64,000 nt of DNA from Leptasterias polaris (GCA_037783415.1 JAZGTN010000047.1:2232001-2296000), one strand, 5' to 3'; positions 11,538-24,046 are shown, counted from the stretch's first letter. Made by a program: numbers and translations. Notes: a model not told the origin generated them from the sequence alone.

Positions 11538-11670
11538 AGGCTTGGATTCCATCTTCGAGAGGTCACTTCCATAAGAATATCTTAAAGGCTATGGGAAACA
11601 TTTGAAGGAGGCATCAAGGCCAAGACCAGGGGCAACAGAAGCCACGCCCTCCATGGCCCTCGTGTAATAG
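11538..11670 (+). repeat. GGCCTGGAATT repeat, copy 4
   Basis: It shares GGATTCCATCTTCGAGAGG, CTATGGGAAACATTTGAAGG and AAGGCCAAGACCAGGGGCAA with the copies at 10792 and 37891; the internal cysteine-free open frames have no meaning. Confidence 0.65.
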
Positions 11671-11856
11671 ACCCTTTCCATGAAATATGTAAATTGCACA
11701 TCACGCGTGCGCACTAACATTTTGGTTGGCAAAAATGATGTAACATTGCGCCTTTTTGTACGGGGCCGATGGTGGCGTGATGCAGACGCGTTTGAGCGTC
11801 TGCTTAGTGCACATCTCTATGGTGTTTGCCAACCAATAGTGTCTGTATGCATGCAT
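11671..11856. mobile_element. Fold-back repeat, second copy of 6090-6290
   Basis: Nearly the same order of blocks as 6090-6290: AAATATGTAAATT(T/G)CACATC, ACATTTTGGTTGGCAAA, GATGGTGGCGTGA, TTTGCCAACCAATAGTGTCT. It abuts the preceding repeat. Confidence 0.65.
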
Positions 11857-12224
11857 AGAAAAAGGCATTGGGGTGAAGTATTTGACACAGCTGAATGGAC
11901 TGAACGAAGTTTTTTAGACAAGTGAAGTTTGTCCTGTATGCTTGCAATGATATGAGGATAGACTGTACACAAAATTATAATATTTTATTAACAAATTACT
12001 TAGTTATTAACTAATGAGTGATATATGTGGGATCAGCTACAGCTAGTCTATTGACCTGCAGGGTTAAGCACCCCAACCACTCGATCTTATTGAAATCCTA
12101 CTGCACATGTTTTGTTTGATTCTGTTGGAATGAGGACTGTAGTAGTAAACTAACTATATTTTGTTCCCCTTCTTTTACCCTCTGCTAAAGTATAGGATTC
12201 GAACTCCCTTGCTACGGGGCAAGC

Positions 12225-12365
12225 CCGGGGGTCTAGTGGTATGACATCTGCTCTAGAATGAAAAAGGTTGTGGGTTCGAATCCCACCGGAGTGGTATGCA
12301 TGGTTTTTTTTCTTCACATGACTCGGGAAAGCACTAAGTACACAGTACTTATCAAAATTGTGTAT
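12225..12365 (+). mobile_element. tRNA-derived SINE (GGGGGTCTAGTGGTATGACA)
   Basis: Head GGGGGTCTAGTGGTATGACA, then GTTGTGGGTTCGAATCCCAC (B box), then a body with AGCACTAAGTACACAGTACT. A diverged relative with the same body is at about 18170-18320. Confidence 0.65.
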
Positions 12366-13072
12366 TCGGGTACAACGGTACAACCATAACAACAGTTTTA
12401 CGCCCCTTGAAGTGTGAGCGGTTTGATGTGGATTCGAACCCTCCATTCAAATCCTCGGCCTAACTGCTTCGAGATACTAAGGCTCATTACATTTAATCTA
12501 CATAGCAAAAGTTAGCGGGTTACCAGTTACTCACTATACATTACATTGTAATTTGCTTTGTAACCTGTTTTTGCTAAGGCTAAGCAAGATTGTATGTGCT
12601 TAACAGTTGTGTTTATGTTAGAACTACTTGGTCCCTATAGAAACTGTTTTTGACACTAACGTTCCCAGGGTTTGTGGTTGTCCTTACTTTCTTGTTTTTC
12701 CTTTTTACTTCAAACAAACATTTTGGCGAACAATTTATGACTGAAACAAAAACATTATCTTCATCTTTTATTAGTTTCTGTTTGACCATTTTTTGAGAAT
12801 TTTGTAAGGAAAACAAAATTCATATTACATTATTTATTCCTACAAAAATAATCCTATGGCATGTAAGCCATGCATGCAGTTTACTTGGACTTGGGCCAAA
12901 ACTGGGTAAAAAGTGTCTGAGAGTATATTAATAACTAGTTCTGTGGTATGTTGGCTGAAAGTGTTGAAGTATAATTTAAAATAAAGACGAACACATCTTT
13001 TTCTAGATTACCTTTGTGTTTCTTTTATTTTGAAGGCTCTGTTTGAAAGGTGTCATTCACCATGATTTTGCC

Positions 13073-13160
13073 AAACTGATTATGCTTTACATGGGATCAG
13101 GCATACCACCATAATCAGAGTCCAACAGTTTGGGTCTTGAGTCTGAATGGTTTTGGATTT
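13073..13160 (+). repeat. Interspersed repeat, second copy of 17-110
   Basis: ACTGATTATGCTTTACATGG ... ATACCACCATAATCAGAGTC ... CAGTTTGGGTCTTGAG matches the window start closely. Confidence 0.65.
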
Positions 13161-15441
13161 TGAGAGAAGAGCTTGGTAAATCACTCAATGGTTAGGGTTA
13201 CAAAGTTAAACAGTTTTGAACAATTCGTCAATATCAAATACTTGTTGTGTTCCCAAATTTAAGGCAACACACACTAATTGGTTGATCTAGATTGTTTATT
13301 GAAATGCTCGGTGTGTCAGTTTTGACCAAAAGCCGAAGTAGCAATAATAGGCAATATGCCTGTGGATTTTATTTCCACGTTGCCTGGAGGCCCAGCGTTT
13401 CGAAAACATCCCGTAATCCCCTTCAGTTTTTCAATCTTTTGTTTTTTTCTTCTTTTGTCTTGATGTGGCGAGGATTGTACTGCCTGACTTTCACGTCACT
13501 CTTACCATTTCCATATATGGACATGTAACACCAACCAATCAGATTCGTCCTACCATTTCAGCCGAAACTGAATGTATTCATGCATGCCATTGGTCAGTGT
13601 TATATACACTGACCATTCGTACGTGACTTGTTTTGATCAATGACAGATTTGTATTTATTTATCTATCTTTTTTAAGAACAGGGTGTGATTTTATCGTGTT
13701 TTTGTGAAAGATAAACATAACTTATGGTAGATTTGCACAAAACGGTAAATTTGATTTTGTATTACAAATGCTAGAATACTGAAAGATCACCAAACCCATA
13801 CTATTGATAAAAATGGCAAGCCCAGCGTAGATTCTGGGTCGTTTTTTTTTAATCAGCCAAATCATCCAATCAGATGAAGGCTTAGTAGTTGTTAATGACG
13901 CCACCCCCCCCCCCCCCCCCCCTTGACACTTCTAAAACCAGGAAAGGAATCTACGTTTTTGGAGATTTGAGATTTCTCCAAAAATAAGTACACAATAACA
14001 GCTTTTATTCGGGGTGTTTCGAGGCCATGTGGTTTTATTTTGTTTTGTTTTCTTGATCCATCAGAAAAAAAGATCGTCATCGGGATTTTAATTGTGTTGT
14101 TTTCATAGACACTGAGATTATTATACAATTCTTCGTCATCTTAAGTTTGTGTATCCCAAGGTCTCCCATTTTCTGTGGTTTGCGTCATACCTTCCTTGGT
14201 CGATTCAACCAATCAGACGAGTTCTAAGTAATCTATGATTTATCCTGCCTTCCTATGGTCGGTTCTGAAAACAATGGATGTCAACGTAGGAAGATTTCAG
14301 GTTTGCGAACAAAAGACCTGACAGTTTCGTAAGACAATGGGCCTTTTGTCGTACCGCCATCAGATCCAGCCAAGGCCAGCCTCTTTTGTTTGGCATTTGT
14401 ATTTTAAGCTTGGTTGTTGTAAATTTCCTGATGAGATAGGGGCATAGGTCTGCTTCACGTGGTTGTGAAGTAAACTTTGACGTCACAAACTCACAGCAAG
14501 CAATGGCGTCGATTTTTAGTACCGATGAAATTATCAAGTTTTGCAGTAAACAGAACTGCAGTGGTTTATCGACTGTCTTGTTTCCTGTGTTCAAAGCAGT
14601 TTTATGAATGCTGTTTGGTTATACAGCAAAGTTGTCAGACTATCTGACCCGTTAAGCCTCGGTTTGGATACATCAATTTGAATGAGGGAAATTAATATGG
14701 CTGCGACATCAAACACAATCAACCCAGCTTGTTTCATAGTGTTGCAAAACCTTCATGGAATATCCAACCTTCGGAAAATAGAATTCAAGGCAATAGTTAA
14801 ACAAACATAACCCAATTTGCCTAGGAAATGTAATATTATTCTTGGAACAATTCTTTATTTTCTTTAAAAGCTAAACCATAAAGCTTTACTCATGATCCTA
14901 AAAATCGATTTTAGTCCGAAAATAAAGTTCAAACCAGCACCAGTCCCCACTGTGGTCGTCTGCTGAAAAACTGTCAAAGTTGCGAAAATAGCATTGGAAG
15001 ACCTGCTAAATGACCGTTGCTTATTTTGAATGCGTCAAGCAAAATAGGCACGTAGAAGTAGCACAAAATCTTTGAGAAAACACCAACCTATTTTTGTGTT
15101 TTTTCACAAACATGCGACTACATTGTTTGATGACGTTTTTATACACAGGCTGGTTGGATGGCCAGTCGCACTTTAACAGAGTGCGGTCAGTGACACCTCC
15201 ATAAAAAGATGGAATTTAACAATATGAAAAAGTTAATTTAACGTTATCAAAGTTAAATCTAACAAACCATATTGTTGTAACTCATTTTAAAACTATTTAC
15301 AAAGAGTTGGCCATTACTGCACTCTTCAAAGTGTTGAATTCAACACCTAGATTTTAGAGTATATTTGAGGATAGGAATAAATTTGTTCTTAAACGCAACA
15401 AAAAGAACCAAAGAAACAATCAATAACCGATGTAATTGCCC
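13161..15441. other. 2.3 kb without recognised genes
   Basis: No exon, tRNA or named element was recognised. There is a 19-base poly(C) run at 13904-13922. The longest open frame (14253-14594, - strand) shows no known motif. Confidence 0.5.
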
Positions 15442-15795
15442 TTTAAAGGGTGTGTACAACATTGGTAATTGCCAAAGACCTGTATCCACACTTGATGTGA
15501 CCCAACATATACATGAAATAACAAACCTGTGAAAGTTTAAGCTCAATCGGTCTTCGGAGTCATGAGAAAACAGTGAAAAAACTCCATTATATGTTTTAAC
15601 TTTTTTCAAACATCGGATTTTATCCTGCAGGATAAAGACTATTGTTTTACTCATTTCCTAAAAACTATGGCATTTCAAGCAAAACTATTTCAAGGGAAGT
15701 TTTCCACCATGACCATCTTTATACCATGTAAGTTATGTGCAAATATGTGAACATTTATATTTTCAATCTTACCAATGTTGTACACACCCTTTAAA
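15442..15795. mobile_element. 354-bp fold-back MITE, TIR TTTAAAGGGTGTGTACAACA
   Basis: The ends (TTTAAAGGGTGTGTACAACA and TGTTGTACACACCCTTTAAA) are perfect inverted repeats extended by TTGGTAA/TTACCAA. Related copies are at 25345 (interrupted) and 27823 (truncated). Confidence 0.9.
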
Positions 15796-16463
15796 CTTGT
15801 CAATTTCTTGTTATCTGTCCGTCTTCAAATCTGACGGCTGTTGCCCATTAACATCACACGCAGAAACATTTAAACAAACAACTTCAGTTGTTTTTATTCT
15901 GGGGGCCTTAAGTTTCATTTTCTTTCAAAACACACAGCTGTTTTTTGCCCCAAGAAGCTTTAAATAGACACCGGGGGTACAGCATAACACAACAATAAAA
16001 AGGGTTTGATTTTAACTGTCAATTTATCCTCGCAGTGGGTGTTAAAACTTAGTATTTCTCTTGCATAGGCCTAATATGGCTTTGATATCTGTTACATACC
16101 AATGGGGGTGAGATTTGTATTGTATGGTTGAAAAAATAGGTTATTTTCTTAAGATGAAATCATGCTCTCTGGTTCAATGCATCCGCTTTCACTTAAAACT
16201 CAGATTGATTATGACACGCTGGGGTCGTTCCTAACAATTGTCCAGGCGCTTAGGGAGTTTTCTACATTGTCAGGTATTGAGAAACAAGAGAAGTCATACC
16301 TATCCACTAATTTTTATCAACCAATGTGAAAGTTCAGGAGCAGACAACTCCTATTGCTGTAGACACTGCTCACAAAAGCTCCCCGAAATCTATACTTCCA
16401 TGATGGGTTATCAACATGTATAGATTTGTCATCAATTCAACATGCGTTCTAAACTTTGGATCA

Positions 16464-16634
16464 TAAGCCCTTTTCACACTACTCTATTCCCCGTGGGCAA
16501 CCCCGTGGAATAACGGTCGGCCTTTTCACACTGTGGTCGCTTTACCCCCTGTCTGCCCCTGTCTGCCCCTGTCTGCCCCTGTCAGCCCCAGCAAGTGGGC
16601 ATACCCCGGGGAGATGCAGTGTGAAAAGGGCTAT
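16464..16634. mobile_element. 170-bp MITE, TIR AGCCCTTTTCACACT
   Basis: TAAGCCCTTTTCACACT at the left and AGTGTGAAAAGGGCTATA at the right are inverted. The inside holds three and a half copies of the decamer CCCCTGTCTG (16547-16588), probably a local expansion. Confidence 0.85.
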
Positions 16635-16708
16635 AGTTTAATACAGACATTTTTGTCAGCAATGACTCGCCTTTGTTCATATCATTCGCGAAGTAATGGT
16701 ACTTCATA

Positions 16709-16967
16709 GAGGCCCAGCGGATCCAGTGCGCCGTACTCAAATTCTAACGGTTGGATCATCAGGGTGTGGGTTCGAATCCCGGTCGTGACACTAATGTCAT
16801 TGAGCAAGGCACTTAACCATAAATTGCTTCTCTTTAACCAGGTGTATAAATGGGAACTTGATAGGGCTGAGGCCGTACTGTGTTTGGTTAATCCCTTCGC
16901 GCTAAATAGAAGCAGCTATGAGGTTGAATGCTCCCCAAGGAGTTGAGAAAGTTTGAATGAGTGCCTG
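16709..16967 (+). mobile_element. tRNA-Leu-type SINE, tail cut by MITE
   Basis: The diverged head ends GTGTGGGTTCGAATCCCGGTC, and the body has AATTGCTTCTCTTTAACCAG and TGCTCCCCAAGGAGTTGAGA. The tail stops where a GGGCCCAATTTCAT MITE begins. Confidence 0.75.
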
Positions 16968-17110
16968 GGCCCAATTTCATAGAGCTGCTTAAGCAGAAAA
17001 TTTTGCCTAACAATTGTCTGCTTAGCAGAAATGAGCAGGATACCAGTCACAAATTGTACATGAGACATGGTACTTTGGTTGGTAACCTTATTCTGGTAAG
17101 CGAAATTTAG
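16968..17110. mobile_element. GGGCCCAATTTCAT MITE, one end only
   Basis: The left end CCCAATTTCATAGAGCTGCT and the inner CTTAGCAGAAATGAGCAGGA match the copy at 4959. The right end is missing, so it is truncated. Confidence 0.7.
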
Positions 17111-17979
17111 CCCTGATGCCTGATAATAATGCTGTACAACGCCTTGATCTAGCTACTACGATGAACAAACAATTTGATCTTCATAAGAGCCAAGTATTTT
17201 TTATATTATAAGTCATTATTACTTAACCGAACTGATTGTGTCAGAAGTAACTGTTGATATCACAGTCCCTTATAAGGAGAGTCCCCGCTTCACTGCACAC
17301 TCAAACCGTTTGACGTGAGCGCATTACAATCGTCATCATCACAATGTTACGCTTCACTGATTCCCAGGGCACTACAAAGGGGACTGGAATTTTAACATCT
17401 TTGTTCAATATTTTTTGTATACAGCGCATTTTAAACGGCATTTAACCTTTTGGTAAATTATTAAAAGCAACAGATTTATTAGGAATTTGAATTGTAAAGG
17501 TGTCGATTTCTTGGAGTTCATACATTAGATTAAAATTGCTTTAGGATCCAGGAATGGAAGAACTATCACTTAAAACTCAAACCCTAGAAATCCTTCTACA
17601 ATCATTCCTGGTCCTTAACTCAATGGGCCCCCGTCTCCAAATTCAGGCCCTGCTCAGGCTGTAGTATTGAGACGTCATCGAGTCCAAGTTAGACAGTCTG
17701 GGGGGAGTCTCAGCAAATCTCATCCAAATCTCACCACCCCGGATCAACGTTGACTCTCAATGCGCGGTTTGCGCTCCAGCTGGGGTGGTTACTATTATGA
17801 TTTAATATATTATACTCATGATTGTGATTTATTCGGCCAAGATTTCAACTAACATGCAAGAATACTAGAAAGTGATATTTGTTACTGTTCCGTTATTAAT
17901 GATGTAGTGGAGCAGTGACAGAAAGGCAAGAGCAACTACTGGAATCACATGACAAGACAAACTCATTCTAAGTAGTTTG

Positions 17980-18060
17980 ACACAGATTCCGGGTCAAATT
18001 GACCCAGAAATGAATAAGCGTCCCCTGGGACCCCAAATCGGGTAAATTCTGACCCAGAAG
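17980..18060. repeat. GGGTCAAATTGACCC repeat segment
   Basis: It includes the perfect palindrome GGTCAaatTGACC at 17992-18004 and two further TGACCCAGAA units. It is related to 36001-36330 and 36770-36930. Confidence 0.6.
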
Positions 18061-18169
18061 TATTTAGACAGCGGGCAAGTCAATTTCTTCAATCACGTAT
18101 AAAGGGAACCTCGTTGCGGGAAACACCAAGTTGTACTGAGCATATCAAAAGGCACCAAGGCAGATGGCA

Positions 18170-18320
18170 AGGAGGGGAATTGCCCCTGTGTTGCCTCCGA
18201 GAAGTATCAGGCCCAAGTTCGAATCCCACCCAAGTATAAGTGCCTCTAGATTTGTTCAACACTCGAAAAGCACTGAGTATACAGTGCTTACCCCACATCG
18301 CAAAAGGGTAAAAAAACAAA
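18170..18320 (+). mobile_element. Diverged SINE related to 12225
   Basis: The B-box-like AAGTTCGAATCCCACC and the body AGCACTGAGTATACAGTGCT match the element at 12225-12365. An overlapping 132-codon frame here is not a gene. Confidence 0.55.
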
Positions 18321-18686
18321 ATATACTTTATCTTCGATGCAACATTGTCACATCTATTAAATTCCAATACACGTTTAATATCACAGAACTACCCCCGTCT
18401 TTAAAAAGCGTCCCCCTTTTACTTCCTTACCACCTCCCCCCCCCGATATTGTTCCGTTTACAGCATGACATTCTATTGGACATTAGCCACTATAAGTCCC
18501 CTTTAATTAGTCCCAAAATTCCAGCTCGATCATTCGGCTTTAGACTTATTAAACCGACTTAGGCGTAAAATCAGGTTTTAGACCTTGCTTTAATCCACTC
18601 CCAGATACGCCAATCGCTTGTATCGACTGAAATGAACTATCAAAGAACTAATCATTATTACATGGGCTTACTAGAATACCCGTCAG

Positions 18687-19064
18687 TTAAAGGCACTGAA
18701 CACGTTTGGTAATTGTCAAAGACCAGTATTCTCACTTGGTGTATCCCAACATTATGCATAAAATAACAAGCCTGTGAAAATTTGGGCTCAATTGGTCATC
18801 GAAGTTGCAAGAAAATGATGAAAGAAAAAACACCCTTGTTGTACAAATTAGTGTGCTTTCAGATAGGAATAAAAGGCTTCTGGCCAGAAGTCTTTTATTT
18901 TGTGTGTGAGAAATTACCTCTTTCTCAAAAACTACGTTACTTCAGAGGGAGTCGTTTCTCACAATGTTTTATACTATCAACAGCTCTCCGTTGCTCGTTA
19001 GCCAAGTAAGTTTTTATGCTAATATATATTTTGAGTAATTACCAAACGTGTACAATGCCTTTAA
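18687..19064. mobile_element. 378-bp fold-back MITE, TIR TTAAAGGCACTGAACACG
   Basis: The left end TTAAAGGCACTGAACACG-TTTGGTAATT and the right end AATTACCAAACGTGTACA-ATGCCTTTAA are inverted. Copies are at 39480, 47229 and 56622. The inner halves are also partly complementary (TCAGAGGGAGTCG, GAGAAATTACCTC). Confidence 0.9.
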
Positions 19065-21580
19065 GCTTGATCAATCTACATTGCAGTTTTGATACAATAT
19101 TGATTTCATCTTTGTAGAAGGAAAGGGTAGGCAATTGAAATTTCCTCAAATTGATTCCAACAATATCTGTTCATTGTCTGTTTTCTTTTTTGTATTCAGT
19201 GCAATTTATCAAAGTTGTGAACGGTTCTACACCACTTCTAGGTTTAACAATAGACGAATTATTTGAAGAACACCTCCTGTGGAATTTGTACAGGCTCAAA
19301 TCCCCCTGAGAACGAGCCCAAATCCCCCTGAGAACGAGCCCATCCAATGCAATCATCATTTTGTGTGATTGTTTTCTTTTTTTCTTTCTTTTTTGTAAGT
19401 AATTTATTAAATATTCTTGGTTTATCTTGTTGATAAGGAATCGAACAGATATTCAGTATAAAAAACAACAAAAAACGAAAGCTTTCCGTATTTTGCCCCT
19501 TTTTTTGGCAATATTGTCAGATTTTTAAAAGTTTTATTTTTTTTAGAAAATAAATATTTAATACAAAAGAAAATTAAAAGAAAAACGGAGGAAGTCAACT
19601 GATCAGCTGAAAAAATGCATGACTTAAAAGGGAAGCCTCTCGAAAAAAGTTGCTTAATTGTAGATATTCTGTACATGTTTATTGAATTGAAAACAATGAA
19701 TGTTTATAGCCCAAGGCGCACAATCAGAAGGTAACGTGCCCCTGTAACTAGGAAACATTTTTTTGAAGTTACCAGTAGAAAGAAAAGTGAAGTCTATTTC
19801 TGAGGGCAGATGCGATGCTCAGGTGCGAGGTGAGATTCTGATGAGTATTGAAGCATACTTGCCCGTACATGAGATAAATCTTCTCTCAGTCTTACATGAT
19901 CAAATAAAAACAGTTTTTACGTACATCAAGTTAAACTGTGTGGAAAGTTGTTCAATCATTTTGATTTCTGGTCTTTAGAAAACTAGAGTTAGCTGTTGCA
20001 AACTGCTCACCATTATTTACCAAAAAGACCTACGGTATAAATGGAAGAAAATAAATGAAGTTATAGTGGCCTGACATTTCGACGTTAGTCTAACTCGAAG
20101 GCAAAATTATGATATCGTGAAAACAATTCCGGTTCTGTAAAAAGAATTGTGAACTATGTGCTGCAGTCTTGTGGACCTACCCCCCCCCCCCCCCCAAAAA
20201 AAAAAAACCCGAGGCCTGCCCTTCCCCCTATACCGGGCAATCCCAGGCACGGTTGAAGTCGCTGAGTCCGCAAGGTCTTTCCATGATCATCGTGGAGTGG
20301 TAATAGCTTGTAATTGCTCCCCCTTGAGCATCCGGAATTGTCCTCGCTGATTCCCACACAATGAAGTCACCTTTCTTTGTGGTTCTGGTTTATAGGTGAA
20401 TAGAAGACGTCCGAGGATTTTTTGTTGTTGGTTTGTCTGAGCAAATAATCCCAGTTTGTTTATACGTGACTGGATGACACAGGTGTGTTTGGGTAACGGT
20501 TCAAAGCCCACCTCTTGTTGTTATTATTATTTTTGTTAATGACTGGGTACCGGCAACACCCAATTGGGAACTCCAGCGTGGGCGTTTGTTCCTTTTCGAG
20601 CACACACGTCAAGTTTAGACGTCAAACTTTACGCACCCCATCCCTTTTTGTTGTTGCAAGAAACCCTGTTTTCGTTACCCCCTGTATGAAGGGTTGGGAT
20701 CAACGTTTGCCCACAGACGCGTCGGTCTGTAGCCAGCTTCTGTCTTGTCTACAGATATTTTCATGGTAAATGTGCCACCAGTGTGTCCGACCTGGTTCCT
20801 CCTATCTGGTGTTTGAGGCTTTCTGCTTCTTCTCATCCATACACTCTTGCTTTGCTGAGATGTAGAACAAAGAGCCATTCCAACAGCTTTATTCCACATA
20901 CTGCATCTCTTTGGAACTCATGACTAGTGCATGTTTCCCTCAATCCTACAATCTAGACTGTTTTAAGAGTGGCTTTTAGCCTTGTTTGGGGCGAACTTGC
21001 TTTGTAAAATAAATACACAAAAAAACTCACTTCCGTAAACCGAGAATGACCAACCCCTTTTGCTACTTAAAAAATAAATAAAAAATAACTAGCACCCATC
21101 AAGCTTACTAAGTTACTTATGTAACTAAGTAAAAGTATGAAATAACTAGTTCAATCAAAATGATATCAATGAAACAATGTTTTTGCAAGGTTTTAATTTT
21201 TTAATAATAATTTATCAATGAAAAAATTGTTTGTTAGGCCTAAGGTTAAATAAATACTAAAGAAAAACAAGGGTTAACTGTTGTAAACTGCTTACCACCA
21301 AAATAGCCTTGGTGGGGGAAAAACACACACACGAAAAAGCCACTTTCCCCGGGAAAAGACAACTTCCCCGGGAAATTCATGGGAAACCGTTGTTGATCTT
21401 TTAACACTTATCTAATTGCTGACCCTGGAAAACTCCCGGGAAACAGCTAGCTCTGCTTGATAGTAGGGTTAAGTGAAGCAACTCCGGGGTCAACATACTG
21501 AGTCTTCATCCCTCCCAGGAAAATCGTATCAAGTGTAAAACGAACATTGGGTTTAAAATTCCTCAGGGAATTTCATGGTT
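19065..21580. other. 2.5 kb of mixed repeats, no gene recognised
   Basis: It contains a tandem pair GAGAACGAGCCCA (19297-19341), an interspersed repeat at 19975-20110, poly(C)-poly(A) at 20180-20207, and CCCCGGGAAA repeats at 21345-21375. No exon was seen. Confidence 0.5.
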
Positions 21581-21587
21581 TTATTAA

Positions 21588-21698
21588 GGGAATAAAAGAG
21601 TGGTGACGAGTTCTTAAACGGCCGTTTAAAACCTTGCAGGGTCGTGGCCGTGCGATAAAGGCCCGAGTTTAAGAACGAGTCACTACTCTTTTATTCCC
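21588..21698. mobile_element. 111-bp fold-back, arms GGGAATAAAAGAGTGGTGAC
   Basis: The left arm GGGAATAAAAGAGTGGTGAC-GAGTTCTTAAAC is the near-complement of the right arm GTTTAAGAACGAGTCACTAC-TCTTTTATTCCC, separated by about 45 bases. Confidence 0.85.
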
Positions 21699-21843
21699 AT
21701 TCATAAATGCCAATTTGTTAAAAAGTGAAAGAATAGGGAAAATCGGTGGTAAAAAAGACAATCTGTTTGTTTTGCGAATTTTCGAAGTTTGTACATTTTC
21801 AAAAACTTTTGTAACATTCTGTTTTGAGCGCGTTGGGTTGGGT

Positions 21844-21862
21844 GCACGCGCGCGCGCGCGTG
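21844..21862. repeat. (CG)n alternating run
   Basis: Nineteen alternating C/G bases (GCACGCGCGCGCGCGCGTG region). Such purine-pyrimidine alternation can form Z-DNA in principle. Confidence 0.7.
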
Positions 21863-22231
21863 TCGACAAGATTACGCGCGGGTATACTAATAGCTGTATA
21901 TTGCGTTCCGCGTAAGTAAATTGGCGTAAACAAGCTTGCGCGCCCAACACGCGAAGCCAGCCTTGTTTAAACACTTCTAGCCGTGTTTATATCCCACGTT
22001 TAAACACCCCCACGTGACGTGCTCTCCACCAATCAGAATGGATAAACTGTCCAAGGTATTTATGAATTCCTAGTAATTGGTTTTGTAGTGTGAACAGTTG
22101 TATAAGTATCAACACTAGCAAAGTCTTTCTCGCAGACTTTCATATGTCTTTATTATAAAACAAAAAAAACCAACACTATCGAATCAAAACGAGGTATAAA
22201 TAATCTGGTACCGTTAGATTATAATTATATT

Positions 22232-22284
22232 TGATTTTGGGTTGAACAAAGAAAAATTTCTTTTTCTTTGTTCAACCCAAAATC
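22232..22284. repeat. Perfect hairpin GATTTTGGGTTGAACAAAGA
   Basis: GATTTTGGGTTGAACAAAGA-AAAA is followed after five bases by its complement TTTTCTTTGTTCAACCCAAA-ATC. The right arm is the start of a SINE body copy. Confidence 0.85.
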
Positions 22285-22345
22285 ATTTAAAATGTACCCA
22301 GTCAGTTTCCCTTGTGGTTTATTAATTGATATCTGATATAAAAAG
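22260..22345 (+). mobile_element. SINE body without tRNA head
   Basis: TTCTTTGTTCAACCCAAAAT ... TACCCAGTCAGTTTCCCTTG ... GGTTTATTAATTGATAT repeats 22577-22650 almost exactly but has no tRNA-like head. Confidence 0.7.
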
Positions 22346-22503
22346 TCGCATCCCCTTAAGGTGATCCCCTGGCTGCCGCTTCCCAGGTTGTATCGTATAC
22401 TTGGGTGTGATCCCTGGCTACACGGCAGTTTGCGGTTGTATGGCTTCTGACTGGCACCCCCCGAACAGAGATTATTGACAAAATAGGGAAACCGCCAACA
22501 TAG

Positions 22504-22655
22504 GGCTAGATAGCTCAGTTGGTAGAGCGCCGGCACGTTAAACCGGAGGTCGTTGGTTCAAATCCCGCTCTAGTCAATTTTTCTTTGTTCAACCCAAAAT
22601 CATTTAAAATTTACCCAGTCAGTTTCCCTTGTGGTTTATTAATTGATATATAATT
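22504..22655 (+). mobile_element. SINE with tRNA-like head (pseudo tRNA-Asn) and body
   Basis: Bases 22504-22575 fold as a cloverleaf: a seven-pair acceptor stem (GGCTAGA/TCTAGTC, one G-U), a D stem GCTC/GAGC, a loop with GTT at the anticodon position, and GGTTCAAATCC as T loop and B box. Base 33 is C instead of U, and the anticodon and T stems each have one mismatch, so a working tRNA is unlikely. The body that follows is the same as at 22260. Confidence 0.75.
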
Positions 22656-22816
22656 ATATTTATTGGACTATTATTTTTATATAATTCACATTGGGAACAC
22701 GACAGTGATGTTTTTGATGAAAAGCATTTAGTCTGATGAGTCACAAATCGCAAATAAAACTCGTGGATAAAAGTGAAGTAGCTAACTAGTAGAAAGGATG
22801 AGAAATGAATCATATC

Positions 22817-22905
22817 TTCTCCTGAAGACGAGCAGAGAGTACACTGCTCGAAACGTCGAGACCACCCGCTCTTTTCGAAATTTCAGAGCCAAAACTCCTC
22901 CCAAA
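22817..22905 (+). repeat. Hairpin motif CTGAAGACGAGCAG...CTGCTCGAAACGTCG
   Basis: A stem CGAGCAG/CTGCTCG of seven pairs is followed by AAACGTCGAGACC. It is one of eleven related motifs in the window. Confidence 0.65.
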
Positions 22906-23251
22906 AGAGATTCTATGTAAATGGTTGTACCCGCAAGTTTACTATAGTTGTAAATTATCTCGTGGATATAAATTAGTCCTGGACGAAAAAACAAACCCCG
23001 GTGAGGTTTGCTTTTCTTCGGTTGAATAAAAGCTGAACCTCTGAGTCATGTGGAATTGACACGCACTACGTCAAGTAATGTGGTCTTGATAATAAAGTAC
23101 AATTGAAGGCGCCCCACACCATGCCATTGTCTTGTGCGTGGGAATTGACAAGTACCATCAACAATGAGAAACTGGCATAGTCGTGGAGGTACACACTGAC
23201 TTTGCCACCCTCAAAATAAATATTCACACACCTGTAAAGGTATTAATTATA

Positions 23252-23500
23252 CAGGATTGATAGAGCTGACAAAAAATAGTCACAGACGGTGTTCATGTTT
23301 TGTGTGATCAACCATATACATGAAATAACAAACCTGTAACAAATTTGGGCTTACTCCGATGTATGAGTCGGGAGAAATTTGCACAATTTTGAGCATGTAA
23401 CACATTATTACGCTTTGATATCATTTTTTTTGCATTTTGGAGTAAAAACAGCTTGTCCCCAATTATCTAGAGTACCTGCTTCTCGTTTCATCCCACCTCT
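23252..23500. mobile_element. MITE fragment, end TACAGGATTG
   Basis: TACAGGATTGATAGAGCTGA, then CACAGACGGTGTTCATG and AACAAACCTGTAAC match the family at 32073, 51543 and 24369. The right half is missing. Confidence 0.6.
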
Positions 23501-24046
23501 GTGAGTTTCTGGTTGTGACTGACAATTTCCAATTCAAAAGCTTGTCAATTAAAAACTCTGTCTATTAAATATTTAAAAATTTCCTTCGGTAATTGGAGCC
23601 GCGTTTTTCAGACGGCTCCCAGCGAACCAACACAAGTTGGTATTTAACCAGTCGAAATGCGTGACTTAGCTAGTTTCGAAAGCATCGTCAAGCTCTCTAG
23701 CTTTGTTGTCAAGCATAGCAATTAGTTGATAAGGATTTCTAAATTCAGACGATTTACCGGTGCACCTGCATTTTCTGAATGACACAAAAGACTTCACTCC
23801 GTAAATGTTTGGTTTTGAAAGTTGCAGTTACACATCTTGGATAGTTAATCCTTTACTAAGCTTCGCTGAGTCGGACTAGCGTTGGTTCCAAAATTATTTA
23901 AAGAGGAGTTGACAATTGGTGGGTGTTTGTGAAATTGTTTCACGGAGTTAGTTAAAGCTCGTAAACGTCAAGAGTGTATTGTTGGTCGGGGTAGAGTGCT
24001 GGATGCGCCTGCCCAAATTGACGGCATCTGCATGTGGCTATGACGA

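Noticed and set aside
18164..18562. 132-codon open frame (+)
   Set aside because: It overlaps a diverged SINE and low-complexity proline/serine codons; no splice context or known motif.
22504..22575. Functional tRNA-Asn gene
   Set aside because: C33, two stem mismatches and a SINE body directly after it.
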